A stretch of DNA of 64,000 nt from Phycicoccus sp. HDW14 (lineage in GTDB: Bacteria; Actinomycetota; Actinomycetes; Actinomycetales; Dermatophilaceae): the NCBI RefSeq assembly GCF_011383005.1, contig NZ_CP049935.1:1736001-1800000 (forward strand), in the 5' to 3' direction. The position numbers and the translations under genes are program-made. Shown here in pieces: positions 10,961-21,422 of the stretch. Below the pieces are notes generated by a model, which saw only the letters and a program-made list of their open reading frames with translations, ran no database searches and had not been told where the DNA came from. Positions within the stretch are counted from its first letter, which is position 1; each line of letters begins with the position of its first letter.

Positions 10961-11221
10961 TCAGAGCTGAGCGGCCTTCTTGGCCATCGCGGACTTCTTG
11001 TTCGCGGCCTGGTTCTTGTGGATGACGCCCTTGCTCACGGCTTTGTCGAGCTTGGTCGAGGCGGCCTTGAGAGCGGTCGCGGCCTCGTCGGCGGAACCGG
11101 TGGCCGCGGCCTCGCGGAACCGGCGGATGGCCGTCTTGACCTCGGACTTGACCGCCTTGTTCCGCTCGGTGGCGGTGCGGTTGGTCTTGATGCGCTTGAG
11201 CTGGGACTTGATGTTCGCCAC
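10961..11221 (-). CDS. rpsT: 30S ribosomal protein S20
   Basis: Small-subunit protein that binds 16S rRNA early in assembly. Eighty-six residues, starting at GTG with [20 protein letters not shown] and ending [12 protein letters not shown]: Lys/Ala-rich helices with no domains beyond S20. Family length is typical. It lies between holA and lepA, the standard actinobacterial order, and is followed by a strong convergent terminator. Confidence 0.97.
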   Translation of the reverse strand: MANIKSQLKRIKTNRTATERNKAVKSEVKTAIRRFREAAATGSADEAATALKAASTKLDKAVSKGVIHKNQAANKKSAMAKKAAQL

Positions 11222-11326
11222 TGGATGTACTGCCTTCGGTCGGGATCGGGTTGCCGTTAGAGGGCGGCAGACGCGGGTCGGGACCGGGCGTGGGGCACCC
11301 GTGGTTGACTCGCGCTGGATGGTGCT

Positions 11327-11352
11327 CGTGCGCGCGCGACCACACGCGCACG
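11327..11352 (-). terminator. Probable holA terminator hairpin
   Basis: Perfect 8-bp inverted repeat CGTGCGCG / CGCGCACG with a 10-base loop, about 70 bases downstream of the holA stop and upstream of rpsT. It could also form in the rpsT leader. Confidence 0.45.
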
Positions 11353-11420
11353 CAGTCGACAAAGGTACCAGCGGGGCATCGGCCACCAAAACGACGCTCG
11401 CCGGCCTCCCGGACGTCGGC

Positions 11421-12416
11421 TCAGCCGTCGCGGTGGCGCTCGTGCTGCCGGGTGATGGTGAGCACGACGCGCTCGACCGCGTACACCGGGTCGCGACCGC
11501 CGCCCTTGACCTCGGCGTCGGCCGCTGCGAGGGCCTGGATGCACGTCGCGAGGCCGTCGGCACTCCATCCCGACAGCGTGCGACGGGCCCGGTCGACCTG
11601 CCAGGGGGCCATCCCCACGTCGCGCGCGACGTCGGCCGAGCGGCCCCGGCCGGCCGAGCCGACCTTGACCAGCTGGCGCACCTGCTGGGCCAGCACGGCG
11701 ACGATGGGCACCGGGTCGACCCCGACCGCGATGGCGTGCCGCAGCAGCCGCAGCGCCTCCCCCGCGTCGCCGGCCAGGGCGGCATCGGCCACCCGGAAGC
11801 CCGTGGCCTCGACCTTGCCCCCGTGGTAGGTGAGCACGACCTGCTCGTCGATGACACCGGTCGTGTCGTCGACGAGCTGCTGGCACGCGGCGGCGAGCTC
11901 ACGGACGTCCTTGCCCACGGCCTCGACGAGCGCGTGCACGGCCTCGGCCGTGGCCTTGCGCCGCGACCGGCGGAACTCGTGCGCGGCGAAGTCGCTCTTG
12001 TCGCGGTCGGTCTTGATGGCGGGCGCCTCGAGCACCCGGGCGCCGGCGCCCCGCAGCGCGTCGAGGACCTTCTTGCCCCGCTGGCCGCTCTTGTGGAGCA
12101 CCACGAGCGTGAGGTCGGGCTCGGGATGGTCGGTGACGACGGACAGCAGGTCGGCCTGGAGGTCCTCGGCCCCCTCGTCGAGGTCGTGGACGACGATGCA
12201 CTTGGCGCCGCCGAAGAGCGACGGGCTGGTGTGCAGGACGAGCTCGCCGGGCTGGTACGCGGCGGCGTAGACCCGGATGACCTCGAGGTCGGGGTTGGAG
12301 ACCCGCAGGTCGTCGAGGGTCGAGGCCAGCGCCCGCTCGGCGAGCACCCCCTCCGGACCGGAGACGAGGACGTAGGGCGGCACCCGGTGGGCGACGGCCA
12401 CGGTGTCCTCGGTCAT
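11421..12416 (-). CDS. holA: DNA polymerase III subunit delta
   Basis: Clamp-loader subunit that opens the beta clamp. The 331-residue protein has the HolA layout: an N-terminal AAA-like domain without a Walker A motif ([13 protein letters not shown]), then [17 protein letters not shown], the lid, and the C-terminal collar with [19 protein letters not shown] and a final [10 protein letters not shown]. Start ATG 12416. In many actinobacteria comEA-comEC precede holA; here a P-loop kinase-like gene starts divergently 57 bases away instead. Confidence 0.93.
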   Translation of the reverse strand: MTEDTVAVAHRVPPYVLVSGPEGVLAERALASTLDDLRVSNPDLEVIRVYAAAYQPGELVLHTSPSLFGGAKCIVVHDLDEGAEDLQADLLSVVTDHPEPDLTLVVLHKSGQRGKKVLDALRGAGARVLEAPAIKTDRDKSDFAAHEFRRSRRKATAEAVHALVEAVGKDVRELAAACQQLVDDTTGVIDEQVVLTYHGGKVEATGFRVADAALAGDAGEALRLLRHAIAVGVDPVPIVAVLAQQVRQLVKVGSAGRGRSADVARDVGMAPWQVDRARRTLSGWSADGLATCIQALAAADAEVKGGGRDPVYAVERVVLTITRQHERHRDG

Positions 12417-12472
12417 GGCGCCACTCTGCCACCCGGCGCCGACGACCGAGGTCGCTGGCCTACGCTCTTGCG

Positions 12473-13036
12473 GTGCTCCTCCCGGACCTGCCCGACCTGA
12501 CCCGCCACCGGCGCGTGGTCATCGTCGGGGTCACCGGGTCGGGCAAGTCCTCCCTCGCGGTCCGCCTCGCGGCGATCGGCGGGATGCCGCACGTGCGCGT
12601 CGACGACCTCATGTGGCGGCCGGGCTGGGTGCAGCTCGACGCCGCCGCGCAGGTCGAGGCCGTCGCGCCGCACGTCCGCGGCGAGGCCTGGGTGCTCGAC
12701 GGGCTGTGGTCCGCGACCCGCGAGGTCGTCCTGCCCCGCACCGACCTCGTCATCGCGCTCGACTACCCCCGCCGCGTGAGCCTCGGGCGCCTGCTCAACC
12801 GCACCCTGCACCGGCTGCGCACCCACGAGGAGGCGTGCGGCGGCAACACCGAGACGTGGTCGTCGGCGCTCTCCCGCGACTCCATCGTCGCGTGGCACTT
12901 CCGGTCCTTCGACCGCAAGCACGCGCAGATCGAGCAGATGGCCGCCGGGCCCGACGGGCCTCCCGTCCTGCGGTTCACCGACCCCCGGGCGACGGACGCG
13001 TGGCTGCGCTCGCTCGAGCAGGCCGCGGCCGCCTGA
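12473..13036 (+). CDS. P-loop NTPase, adenylate-kinase / FlaR-like
   Basis: A 187-residue nucleotide-binding protein with Walker A GVTGSGKSS (about 19-27) and IALDYPRRVSLGRLLNR, where the topology-modulation (FlaR-like) kinases carry their lid. The DDLMWRPGW segment after the first strand is typical of that group. Phosphate acceptor unknown. GTG start 12473. Convergent with the DinG-like gene with 6 bases between stops. Confidence 0.8.
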   Translation: MLLPDLPDLTRHRRVVIVGVTGSGKSSLAVRLAAIGGMPHVRVDDLMWRPGWVQLDAAAQVEAVAPHVRGEAWVLDGLWSATREVVLPRTDLVIALDYPRRVSLGRLLNRTLHRLRTHEEACGGNTETWSSALSRDSIVAWHFRSFDRKHAQIEQMAAGPDGPPVLRFTDPRATDAWLRSLEQAAAA

Positions 13037-13042
13037 GGACGG

Positions 13043-15322
13043 TCAGTCGAAGGTCAGCGTCGGGCCGCGACCGGCCTCGAGCCCCAGACCGGACAGGCGC
13101 GCCTCGACGACCTCGCCCGGCAGCTCCATCGACTCGGCGAGCTCGTCGACCGACAGGCCGAGCGACACCCCGTCGCGCAGCTCCTCGTCGAGCTCGGCGG
13201 TCCAGGCGTGGCCGTGGGTGACGGCCGTGCGGGGCGAGGTGGGCGGCGGCGGGTCGTCGGCGACGGGTCGTTCGTCGGCGACCGGACGGACGTCCGCGGC
13301 GGGCGAGGCCGACCCCGACCCCATCGTGGTGCCGGCCAGCGCACCGGTCAGCCCGCGCAGGGACGGCGCGGCGACGGGCAGCGGCGGCGGGGCGGTCTCG
13401 TCGAGGCGGGCGAGGGCGGAGAGGACCATCGCGCGGTCGGCGGTCGGCCAGAACGGCGGCAGCGAGCGCTGGAGGAATCCGGCGTACCGCGCGCTCATCA
13501 TCCGCGAGTCGAGGAAGGCCACGACCCCGCGGTCGTCGCCGCGGCGGATCAGCCGGCCGGCACCCTGGGCCAGCCGCAGCGCCGCGTGGGTGGCCGAGAC
13601 GGCCATGAACCCGTTGCCACCCATCCGCGCGATGGCCTGCGAGCGCGCGGACGCGAGCGGGTCGTCGGGGCGCGGGAACGGGATGCGGTCGACGATGACC
13701 AGCTGGCACGACGACCCCGGCACGTCGACGCCCTGCCACAGCGACAACGTGCCGAAGAGGCAGGTGCGGGGTCCTTGGCGAACTCGCGCACGAGCGTCGA
13801 GATCTGGTCCTCGCCCTGGCAGAGCACGACGATGTCGGTGTCCTCCAACCGGTCCCGCATCACCTCGGTGGCCTCCTTGGCCGCCCGCATCGAGGAGAAC
13901 AGACCGAGGGCGCGCCCGCCGGCGGCGCGCACGAGCGCCTCGATCTCGTCGAGGGTCTCGGGGCGGTGCCGTCCCGCCCGGGGGCGGCAGGTGCCTCGCG
14001 ACGTAGGCGATGCCCTGCTTCGGGTAGTCGAACGGGCTGCCGACGTCGAGCCCGCGCCACCCCGGCGACCCCTCGCCGCGCAGCCCGATGGTGCCGGCGA
14101 CGGCGTCGAAGGACCCGCCGAGCTCGAGCGTGGCGGACGTGATGACCACGGTGCGCTCGTCGAACACCTTGTCGCGCACCAGCATCGCCACGCTCATCGG
14201 CGCCACGCGCAGCACCGGACCGCGGCGCGGGTCCTTGGAGAGCCAGATGACGTCGAGCTCGCGCTCCTCGAGCATCCGGGCCGACACCTCGAAGAGGTCC
14301 TCGACGGCGGCCCGGGCGACCTGCCGCGCGCCGTCGGGCTCCTCCCCCGGCGGGGGCTTGAGCTCGGTCTGGGCCTGCCGGGCGACGTCGCGGATGCGGC
14401 CGAGGGCCAGGGCGAGGGAGTCGGGCACGGCGGTCAGCCGGCCCTCGGGCATCGGCTCGAGCACCGACTCGAGCAGGGTGGCCGCGTCGTCGAGCGCCTC
14501 GGCGGACTCGGCCTGCCGGCCGGCCCGCTTCGACGCCGCGCGCACCGTGCCCGCCGTCAGCTCGTCGGTGATCGTCGAGGTGACGCGGTCGACGAGCTCG
14601 TGCCCCTCGTCGACGACGAGGACGTCGTGCTCGGGCAGCATCTGGCGGCCCTCGAAGGCGTCGATGGCCATGAACGAGTGGTTGGTGACGACGACGTCGA
14701 CGTCCTTGGCCGCCTCGCGCGAGCGCTCGACGAAGCACTCGAGGACCATCGGGCAGCGCGACCCGAGGCATTCCTCGGCGCTGACCGACACCTGGCGCCA
14801 GGCCCGCTCGGAGACGCCCGGCACGAGCTCGTCGCGGTCGCCGGACTCGGTCTCCGACGCCCACTCGCGCAGGCGCACCACCTCGGCGCCGAGCCGGGAG
14901 GCGGCGCGGTCGACGTCGCCGAGGGACATCAGGGTGTCGGCGTCGTCGTCGGGGAACCCGCCCTCGAGCTTGTGCAGGCAGACGTAGTTGCGGCGGCCCT
15001 TGACGAGCGCGTACGTGGGTCGCCGGCCGAGCACGGGCGCGAGCGCCTCGGCCAGGCGGGGCATGTCGCGGTCGACGATCTGGGCCTGGAGGGCGAGGGT
15101 GGCGGTGGCCACGACGGCGGTCTTCCCGGTGTCGACGGCGTGCTGCACGGCCGGGACGAGGTAGGCGAGCGACTTGCCGGTGCCGGTGCCCGCCTGGACG
15201 AGCAGGTGCTCGCCGGTCTCGACGGCGTCGGCGACGGCGTGCGCCATCTCGACCTGGCCGGGTCGCTCGGTGCCCCCGACCCCGGCGACCGCGGCGTGGA
15301 GCAGGTCGTCGAGGGAGGGCAC
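13043..15322 (-). CDS. dinG: DinG/XPD-like ATP-dependent DNA helicase, double frame break
   Basis: Superfamily 2 iron-sulfur helicase, 5'-3', involved in repair and R-loop removal. About 759 residues: Walker [10 protein letters not shown] (43-51), four cysteines C115, C185, C190 and C196 for the 4Fe-4S cluster, Walker B DEGH (238-241), and the C-terminal helicase domain with QGAGRLIRR. Between about 13770 and 13984 the correct reading ([20 protein letters not shown], then LVREFAKDP) is out of frame with both ends. The first shift is in the GC run at 13976-13984 and needs one base fewer. The second is at the G run 13768-13771 and needs one base more. The two cancel, so the frame is open throughout but about 70 residues are scrambled. 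Overlaps nothing; convergent with the P-loop gene. Confidence 0.9.
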   Translation of the reverse strand: MPSLDDLLHAAVAGVGGTERPGQVEMAHAVADAVETGEHLLVQAGTGTGKSLAYLVPAVQHAVDTGKTAVVATATLALQAQIVDRDMPRLAEALAPVLGRRPTYALVKGRRNYVCLHKLEGGFPDDDADTLMSLGDVDRAASRLGAEVVRLREWASETESGDRDELVPGVSERAWRQVSVSAEECLGSRCPMVLECFVERSREAAKDVDVVVTNHSFMAIDAFEGRQMLPEHDVLVVDEGHELVDRVTSTITDELTAGTVRAASKRAGRQAESAEALDDAATLLESVLEPMPEGRLTAVPDSLALALGRIRDVARQAQTELKPPPGEEPDGARQVARAAVEDLFEVSARMLEERELDVIWLSKDPRRGPVLRVAPMSVAMLVRDKVFDERTVVITSATLELGGSFDAVAGTIGLRGEGSPGWRGLDVGSPFDYPKQGIAYVARHLPPPGGTAPPRDPRRDRGARARRRRARPRSVLLDAGGQGGHRGDAGPVGGHRHRRALPGRGPDLDARARVRQGPRTCLFGTLSLWQGVDVPGSSCQLVIVDRIPFPRPDDPLASARSQAIARMGGNGFMAVSATHAALRLAQGAGRLIRRGDDRGVVAFLDSRMMSARYAGFLQRSLPPFWPTADRAMVLSALARLDETAPPPLPVAAPSLRGLTGALAGTTMGSGSASPAADVRPVADERPVADDPPPPTSPRTAVTHGHAWTAELDEELRDGVSLGLSVDELAESMELPGEVVEARLSGLGLEAGRGPTLTFD

Positions 15323-15463
15323 CCGTGCAGCCTAGGCGGTGCGCGTCCAGGCACCGGGGGCCCGTCCCCAGCCCCATCGCACCGCGGCCGGGCGTTGCGC
15401 ATGGCGCGTCGAGTTGCGGCTCGCGCACCGTTTCCCTTGTCGGCGACGGCCGTGGATGCGACC

Positions 15464-17175
15464 ATGACCGACGTGACCCTCAGCGCCCAGACCACCAGCG
15501 TCCCGCCCGACATCGAGATCGCGGAGGCAGCGACGCTGACGCCGATCACCGAGCTGGCCCACGACCGCCTGGGCATCGACCCGAGCGCGCTCGTCCCTTA
15601 CGGCCACACCAAGGCCAAGGTCTCGCTCGAGTACGTCAACAGCCTCACCGACCGCGCCGAGGGCCGGCTCGTCCTCGTCACCGCCATCTCCCCCACTCCC
15701 GCCGGCGAGGGCAAGACGACGACCTCGGTCGGCCTCGCCGACGCGCTGGCCTCGCTCGGCGAGAAGGCGATGGTCGCCCTGCGCGAGCCGTCGATGGGCC
15801 CGGTGTTCGGCATCAAGGGCGGCGCGGCCGGCGGCGGCTACGCCCAGGTCGTGCCGATGACCGACATCAACCTCAACTTCACGGGCGACTTCGCGGCCAT
15901 CGCGGCGGCCAACAACCTCCTCTCGGCCCTCCTCGACAACCACCTGCACTTCGGCAACGCGCTGGGCATCGACCCCCGCACCGTCACGTGGAAGCGGGTC
16001 GTCGACCTCAACGACCGCGCGCTGCGCGACGTCGTCGTCGGCCTCGGCGGTGTCGCGAACGGCGTCCCCCGCGAGGACGGCTTCGACATCGTCGTCGCGT
16101 CCGAGGTGATGGCCATCCTCTGCCTCGCGACGTCCATCGCCGACCTCAGGGAGCGGCTCGGCAACGTCGTCGTGGGCTACACCCGCGACAAGCAGCCGGT
16201 CACGGCGCGCGACCTCAAGGCCCACGGCGCGATGACCGTGATCCTGCGGGACGCGTTGGCGCCCAACCTCGTCCAGACCCTCGAGCACACCCCGGCGATG
16301 ATCCACGGCGGCCCGTTCGCCAACATCGCCCACGGCTGCAACTCGGTGATGGCGACCCGCACCGCGCTCCGGCTCGCCGACTACGTCGTCACCGAGGCGG
16401 GCTTCGGCGCCGACCTCGGCGCCGAGAAGTTCATCGACATCAAGTGCCGCCAGTCCGGCCTGCGCCCGTCCGCGGTCGTCGTCGTCGCCACGGTGCGCGC
16501 GCTGAAGTACCACGGCGGGGTGGCCGCGGCCGACCTGACGCAGGAGTCGGTCGAGGCCCTGACGCGCGGCATGAGCAACCTGCGCCGGCACCTGCGCAAC
16601 GTCCGTGACGTCTACGGGCTGCCGGCCGTCGTCGCCCTCAACCGCTTCCCCACCGACACCGACGCCGAGGTCGAGGCGCTGCTGCGGCTCGTCGAGGAGG
16701 AGGGCTTCCGCGCCTTCGAGGCGACCCACTACTCCGACGGCGGCGCCGGAGCCCAGGCCCTGGCCCGCGGGGTGCTCGACGCCATCGAGAACAGCCCCGG
16801 CGAGATGCAGCTCGTCTACCCCGACGACCTGTCGCTCGCCGAGAAGGCCGAGGCCGTGGCGACCCGGGTGTACGGCGCGGCGGGGTCACCTTCGACGCCA
16901 AGGCCGCCCGCCGGCTCGCCGCCATCGAGGCCGAGGGCTTCGGTCACCTGCCGGTCTGCATGGCCAAGACGCAGAGCTCGTTCTCGACCGACCCGACGCT
17001 GCGCGGCGCCCCCGTCGACCACACCGTGCACGTGCGCGAGGTGCGCCTGGCCGCGGGCGCGGGCTTCGTCGTCATGGTCACCGGCGAGATCATGACGATG
17101 CCCGGCCTGCCGAAGGTCCCGGCGAGCGAGCACATCGACGTCGACGAGAACGGTCGCATCGTCGGGCTCAGCTGA
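15464..17175 (+). CDS. fhs: Formate-tetrahydrofolate ligase, frame break
   Basis: Makes 10-formyl-THF from formate, ATP and THF, feeding purine and fMet synthesis. About 570 residues. N-terminal [13 protein letters not shown] (78-90) is the ATP-binding loop, then [35 protein letters not shown], and the C-terminal [13 protein letters not shown] signature. The last quarter is in another frame; the switch is at the G run 16882-16885, where one added G gives YGAAG followed by [12 protein letters not shown]. Start ATG 15464, 141 bases from the divergent helicase gene. The 3' end overlaps the acetyltransferase gene by 8 bases. Confidence 0.93.
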
Positions 17176-18265
17176 GCAGCGAGTCCCCGTCGAGGCGGCG
17201 GGCCATCCAGAGGTCGTCGCGCTCGTCGTCCGGCGCGACCCGGATGCCCCCGGGCAGCCGGCCGACCTCGACGTAGCCGAGCCCGGCGTAGAAGGTGTCG
17301 GTGCCGGTGCCGCCGCGGACCCCGAGCTCGACGAGCTCGACCCCGTCCTCGCGCGCCACCCGGTGCATCGCCGCCATGAGCAGTCGCCCGAGGTTGCGCC
17401 CGCGGCGGTCGGGGTCGGTCATCACGCGGTAGGCCGTGCGCCGGTGGGCGAGCAGCGGGTTCGGCCCCTCGACCCACCAGCCGAGCGCCACGAGTGCGCC
17501 GACGGGGTCGCGCAGGAGCACGGCGACCGCGCGCCCGGCGGCCATCTGCTCCTCGTGGGCGCTCAGGGCCTCGGCGACCCGTTCCCGGGCGGCGCCGGGC
17601 AGGAAGCCGACCGCTCCCCCGGCGTCGTTCGTCGCGCACCAGAGGTCGAGCACGGCGTCACGGGTGGCCGCGTCGAACGAGCCGCGGCACACCTCGACCC
17701 GCGGGGCGACGAGCACGACGGGGCCGGGCACGTCTGCCGGGTCACCGGCCCTGGCCCGCTGCACCACGGCGTCCGGCACCCCCGGCAGCGAGGCACCGGC
17801 CTCGGCGGCGCCGGCGAGGGTGAACCCGGAGCGCTCGGCCGTGCGGATCGAGGCCCGGTGGTCCGGGCGGGCGGTGGCCGTCAGCCGCAGGCACGGCCCG
17901 TGCTCCAGCGCGTCGGCGGCGACCGCCCGCGCGACCTCGGGTCCGAGCCCCCGGCCGTGGTGCGGCCGGTCCAGCCGGTAGTACAGGTTGAGGTTCTGCC
18001 CCTCCCGGCCGTGGATGACCCCCGCGACCCCCAGCGCCTCGCCCGTCGTGCGGTCCTCGACGACGCCGTAGCCGAAGCCGTGCTCGGCCCAGTGCGCCAG
18101 GGCCCGCGCGAACAGCTCCTCGGCGCGGGCGTCGTCGCTCACCGCCCAAGGGGCGAACGGGTACTGCGCGGGGTCGGTGTGCAGCCGCACCCAGAGGTCG
18201 TGGTCGGTGGGGACGAGCGCACGCAGGCGCAGGCGCCGCGTGGTGAGGGTGCGGGGGTCTATCAC
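17168..18265 (-). CDS. Tandem GNAT acetyltransferase
   Basis: A 365-residue protein with two GNAT folds. The first (residues 1-165) is RimJ/RimL-like: [10 protein letters not shown], the motif A region [16 protein letters not shown], and a later RTAERSGF. The second (185-365) has a motif A region [19 protein letters not shown] and [13 protein letters not shown]. Tandem GNATs occur in aminoglycoside and mycothiol enzymes (MshD-like). Two-domain layout recalls MshD, but I cannot assign a substrate. GTG start 18265. Convergent overlap with fhs. Confidence 0.85.
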   Translation of the reverse strand: MIDPRTLTTRRLRLRALVPTDHDLWVRLHTDPAQYPFAPWAVSDDARAEELFARALAHWAEHGFGYGVVEDRTTGEALGVAGVIHGREGQNLNLYYRLDRPHHGRGLGPEVARAVAADALEHGPCLRLTATARPDHRASIRTAERSGFTLAGAAEAGASLPGVPDAVVQRARAGDPADVPGPVVLVAPRVEVCRGSFDAATRDAVLDLWCATNDAGGAVGFLPGAARERVAEALSAHEEQMAAGRAVAVLLRDPVGALVALGWWVEGPNPLLAHRRTAYRVMTDPDRRGRNLGRLLMAAMHRVAREDGVELVELGVRGGTGTDTFYAGLGYVEVGRLPGGIRVAPDDERDDLWMARRLDGDSLLS

Positions 18266-18317
18266 CCGCTCACCCTATTGCGAACCTCTCGCAACAGAGC
18301 GCTCCGGGCGCCGGCCG

Positions 18318-19794
18318 TCAGACCGCGAAGGCCGACAGATCGTCGGCGAGCTCGGCGTCGACCCGGGCGGTGAGGCGGGTGCCCTCGGCGACGTGCTCGC
18401 TCGTGAGGACCTCCCCCGTCTCGTGCACCCGGCTCACGAGGTCGCCGCGCTCGTAGGGCACCAGCACGTCGACGTCGACGTCGGGCTGGGGCAGCTCGTC
18501 GGCGATCAACGCCTGCAGCTCGTCGAGGCCGGCCCCGGTGCGGGCCGACACGACGATCGAGTGCTTCTCGTGGCGGCGCAGCCGGTCGAGCACCTCGGGG
18601 TCGGCGAGGTCGGCCTTGTTGACGACGATGACCTCGCGCACGTCGGTGGCGTCGACGTCGGCCAGCACCGAGCGGACGGCCGAGATCTGGCCCTCGGGTC
18701 GGGGTGCGAGCCGTCGACGACGTGCAGCAGCAGGTCGGCGTCGGCCACCTCCTCGAGCGTCGAGCGGAAGGCCTCGACGAGCTGGTGCGGCAGCTGGCGG
18801 ACGAACCCCACGGTGTCGGCGAGCGTGTAGAGCCGCCCGTCCGGGGTCTCGGCGCGCCGCACGGTGGGGTCGAGCGTCGCGAACAGCTGGTTCTCGACGA
18901 GGACCCCGGCGCCGGTGAGCCGGTTGAGCAGGCTCGACTTGCCGGCGTTCGTGTACCCGGCGATGGCGACGCTCGGCACGCGGTTGGCCTTCCGGCCGCC
19001 ACGCTTGGTGTCGCGCGTGGTCTTCATGTCCTTGATCTCGCGGCGCAGCTTGGCGATCCGGCTGTTGATCCGCCGGCGGTCGAGCTCGATCTTGGTCTCA
19101 CCGGGGCCGCGCGAGCCCATGCCCTGGCCGCCGGCGGCCTGGCCACCGGCCTGCCGCGACATCGAGTCACCCCAGCCCCGCAGCCGCGGGAGGAGGTACT
19201 GCAGCTGGGCCAGCTCGACCTGCGCCTTGCCCTCCCGGCTCTTCGCGTGCTGGGCGAAGATGTCGAGGATCAGCGCCGTGCGGTCGATGACCTTGACCTT
19301 GACGACGTCCTCGAGGGCACGCCGTTGGCTGGGGCGAGCTCGGTGTCGCAGACGACGGTGTCGGCGCCCTCGGCGATGACGACGTCGCGCAGCTCGGCGG
19401 CCTTGCCCTTGCCGAGGTAGGTGGCGGGGTCGGGGTTGGCCCGGCGCTGGATGACACCGGCGAGCACCTCGGAGCCGGCCGTCTCGGCGAGCGCGGACAG
19501 CTCGCGCAGCGAGTTCTCCGCGTCGACGAGCGTGCCCTCGCACCAGACGGCGGCGAGGACGACCCGCTCGAGCCGCAGCTGGCGGTACTCGACCTCGGTG
19601 ACGTCCTCGAGCTCGGTCGACAGGCCGGAGACGCGGCGCAGCGCGGCGCGCTCCTCACGGTCGAGCTGGTCGCCGTCGAAGTCGAGCGCGTCGTCGTCGA
19701 GCACGAAGCCCGCGTCGTCGAACGTCGCGGGGTCGTGGCTGGCGTCGTCGGCGAGCGCCTCGGCCCGCCCGGAGAGGATGTTCTTGGCAGTCAT
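18318..19794 (-). CDS. hflX: GTPase HflX, two frame breaks
   Basis: Ribosome-splitting GTPase that rescues stalled 70S or 100S particles. About 492 residues after correction. The N-terminal HflX domain holds [17 protein letters not shown] coiled region [17 protein letters not shown] precedes the G domain, with [24 protein letters not shown] and VVNKADL. Frame breaks fall at the G run 19331-19334 (ELAP joins [10 protein letters not shown]) and at the G run 18696-18698 (SHPDP joins EGQISAVR). Each is cured by one added base. Downstream of dapF, miaA and def in the usual actinobacterial order, with a methyltransferase gene inserted divergently. Confidence 0.93.
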
Positions 19795-19871
19795 ATGCTC
19801 CCTAGGGTCTCATCGGTCAACGCCCGGCGGCGACCGGATTCTTCCGTCCCGCCGATACCGTGGGCCCCGCG

Positions 19872-20477
19872 ATGAGCGACCACGACCACTACTTCACGGC
19901 CTCCCCCGCGAGCGACGGCGAGCGCCGCCCGCTGCGGGTCCGCCTCGCCGGCCGGACCGTCGAGGTCGAGGTCGCGGGCGGCGTCTTCTCCCCCGGCGGG
20001 CTCGACAAGGGCACCCGCGTCCTGCTCGACGAGGCTCCGGCCCCGCCGCCGGAGGGCACCTTCCTCGACCTCGGCTGCGGCTGGGGTCCGGTCGCGCTCT
20101 CGCTGGCGATGCACTCGCCCGCGGCCACCGTCTGGGCGCTCGACGTCAACGAGCGGGCCCTGGACCTGTGCCGCCGCAACGCCGCGTCGCTCGGGCTCCC
20201 CGGGGTGCACGCCGGCCCGGCGGAGTCGGTGCCGGCCGACCTGCGCTTCGACGTCATCTGGTCCAACCCGCCGATCCGGGTCGGCAAGGCGGTGCTGCAC
20301 GACCTCCTGGGCACCTGGCTGCCGCGCCTGACCCCGGGTGGACGCGCGTACCTCGTCGTCCAGAAGAACCTCGGGTCCGACAGCCTGCAGCGCTGGGTCG
20401 AGGACGAGCTGGGGATGCCCTGCCGGCGCGTGACGTCAGTGAAGGGCTTCCGGCTGCTCGAGGTCGCTCAGGGCTGA
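19872..20477 (+). CDS. Class I SAM-dependent methyltransferase (RsmC-like)
   Basis: A 201-residue protein equal to the C-terminal catalytic half of RsmC-type rRNA guanine-N2 methyltransferases. It has SAM-binding DLGCGWGP (66-73), acidic loop ALDVNERAL and substrate motif NPP (132-134). The start ATG 19872 gives the family-typical MSDHDHYF opening, although an in-frame GTG lies 12 bases upstream. The target base is unknown. Divergent from hflX, so probably its own promoter in the 77-base gap. Confidence 0.88.
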   Translation: MSDHDHYFTASPASDGERRPLRVRLAGRTVEVEVAGGVFSPGGLDKGTRVLLDEAPAPPPEGTFLDLGCGWGPVALSLAMHSPAATVWALDVNERALDLCRRNAASLGLPGVHAGPAESVPADLRFDVIWSNPPIRVGKAVLHDLLGTWLPRLTPGGRAYLVVQKNLGSDSLQRWVEDELGMPCRRVTSVKGFRLLEVAQG

Positions 20478-20534
20478 CGCCGGTCCGGCCGCACGACCAT
20501 CGAGGAGCGGGAGGAGCGCGCGGGGCGCCGGTCG

Positions 20535-21422
20535 TCAGGCGGGCAGCAGCGCCGTCGCGACGGTGCCGTCGGCGACGAGCACGGCCGGTCCGGCCAGCTC
20601 GACACCGTGGCCGGCGAGCAACCGGACGGTGAGCCGGCCGCCGGGGACGTCGACGAGCCACGTCGAGCCGGTGTCGAGCGACCCCGCCCAGAAGCTCGTG
20701 GCGATCGCCGCGGCGCAGGCGCCGGTGCCGCAGGACCGGGTCTCGCCGACACCGCGCTCGTGGACGCGCATCGCGACGTGGCCGGGACCGATCGGGCGGA
20801 CCAGCTCGACGTTCGTGCCGTTCCGGGGCTCGGGGCGCACCGACGGCGGTGACGACAGGTCGACGTCGTCGAGCTCGACCTCCTCGGGGAGAGCCACGAC
20901 GGTGTGCGGGTTGCCGAGGTCGACCGACAGCGCGGAGTACGGGTCGCCACCGCCGACGTGGACGAGGGCGTCGAAGCCGTCGCGCTCGGCGGTCGGCTCG
21001 TCGGCGAGTCGCCAGGGGCCGAGGTCGACCGACCACTGGTCGCCGTCGCGCCGAACGGACTTGGCGCCGGCCCGGGTGGCGATGACGAACTCGTCCCGCT
21101 CCTCGAGGCCCTCCCGGCGCAGGTACTCGGCGAAGACGCGGGTCCCGTTGCCGCACATCTCCGCTGCCGAGCCGTCGGCGTTGCGGTAGTCCATGAACCA
21201 CGGGGCGGCGTCGGCCTGCTCGCGCACGGCCGGCTCGTCGGCGAGCGCCGTCGGCACGACCCGGATGACCCCGTCGCCGCCGATGCCGGCGCGGCGGTCG
21301 GCCAGCCAGGCGGCCCTTGCCGCGCTCAGCCCGAGGGCGCCGTCGAGGTCGGGCACGAGGACGAAGTCGTTCTCGGTGCCGTGCCCCTTGGTCCACGCGA
21401 GCCGGTCAGCCATGCCCACCAT
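20535..21422 (-). CDS. dapF: Diaminopimelate epimerase
   Basis: Converts LL-DAP to meso-DAP for lysine and peptidoglycan. 295 residues. Both catalytic cysteines sit in conserved motifs: AEMCGNGTR (Cys90) and TRSCGTGACAAA near residue 230. TKGHGTENDF at the N-terminus is the substrate-binding opening. The coding region overlaps the end of miaA by 17 bases, so translation is likely coupled. An internal ATG (MADRL) would reduce the overlap. Confidence 0.95.
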   Translation of the reverse strand: MVGMADRLAWTKGHGTENDFVLVPDLDGALGLSAARAAWLADRRAGIGGDGVIRVVPTALADEPAVREQADAAPWFMDYRNADGSAAEMCGNGTRVFAEYLRREGLEERDEFVIATRAGAKSVRRDGDQWSVDLGPWRLADEPTAERDGFDALVHVGGGDPYSALSVDLGNPHTVVALPEEVELDDVDLSSPPSVRPEPRNGTNVELVRPIGPGHVAMRVHERGVGETRSCGTGACAAAIATSFWAGSLDTGSTWLVDVPGGRLTVRLLAGHGVELAGPAVLVADGTVATALLPA

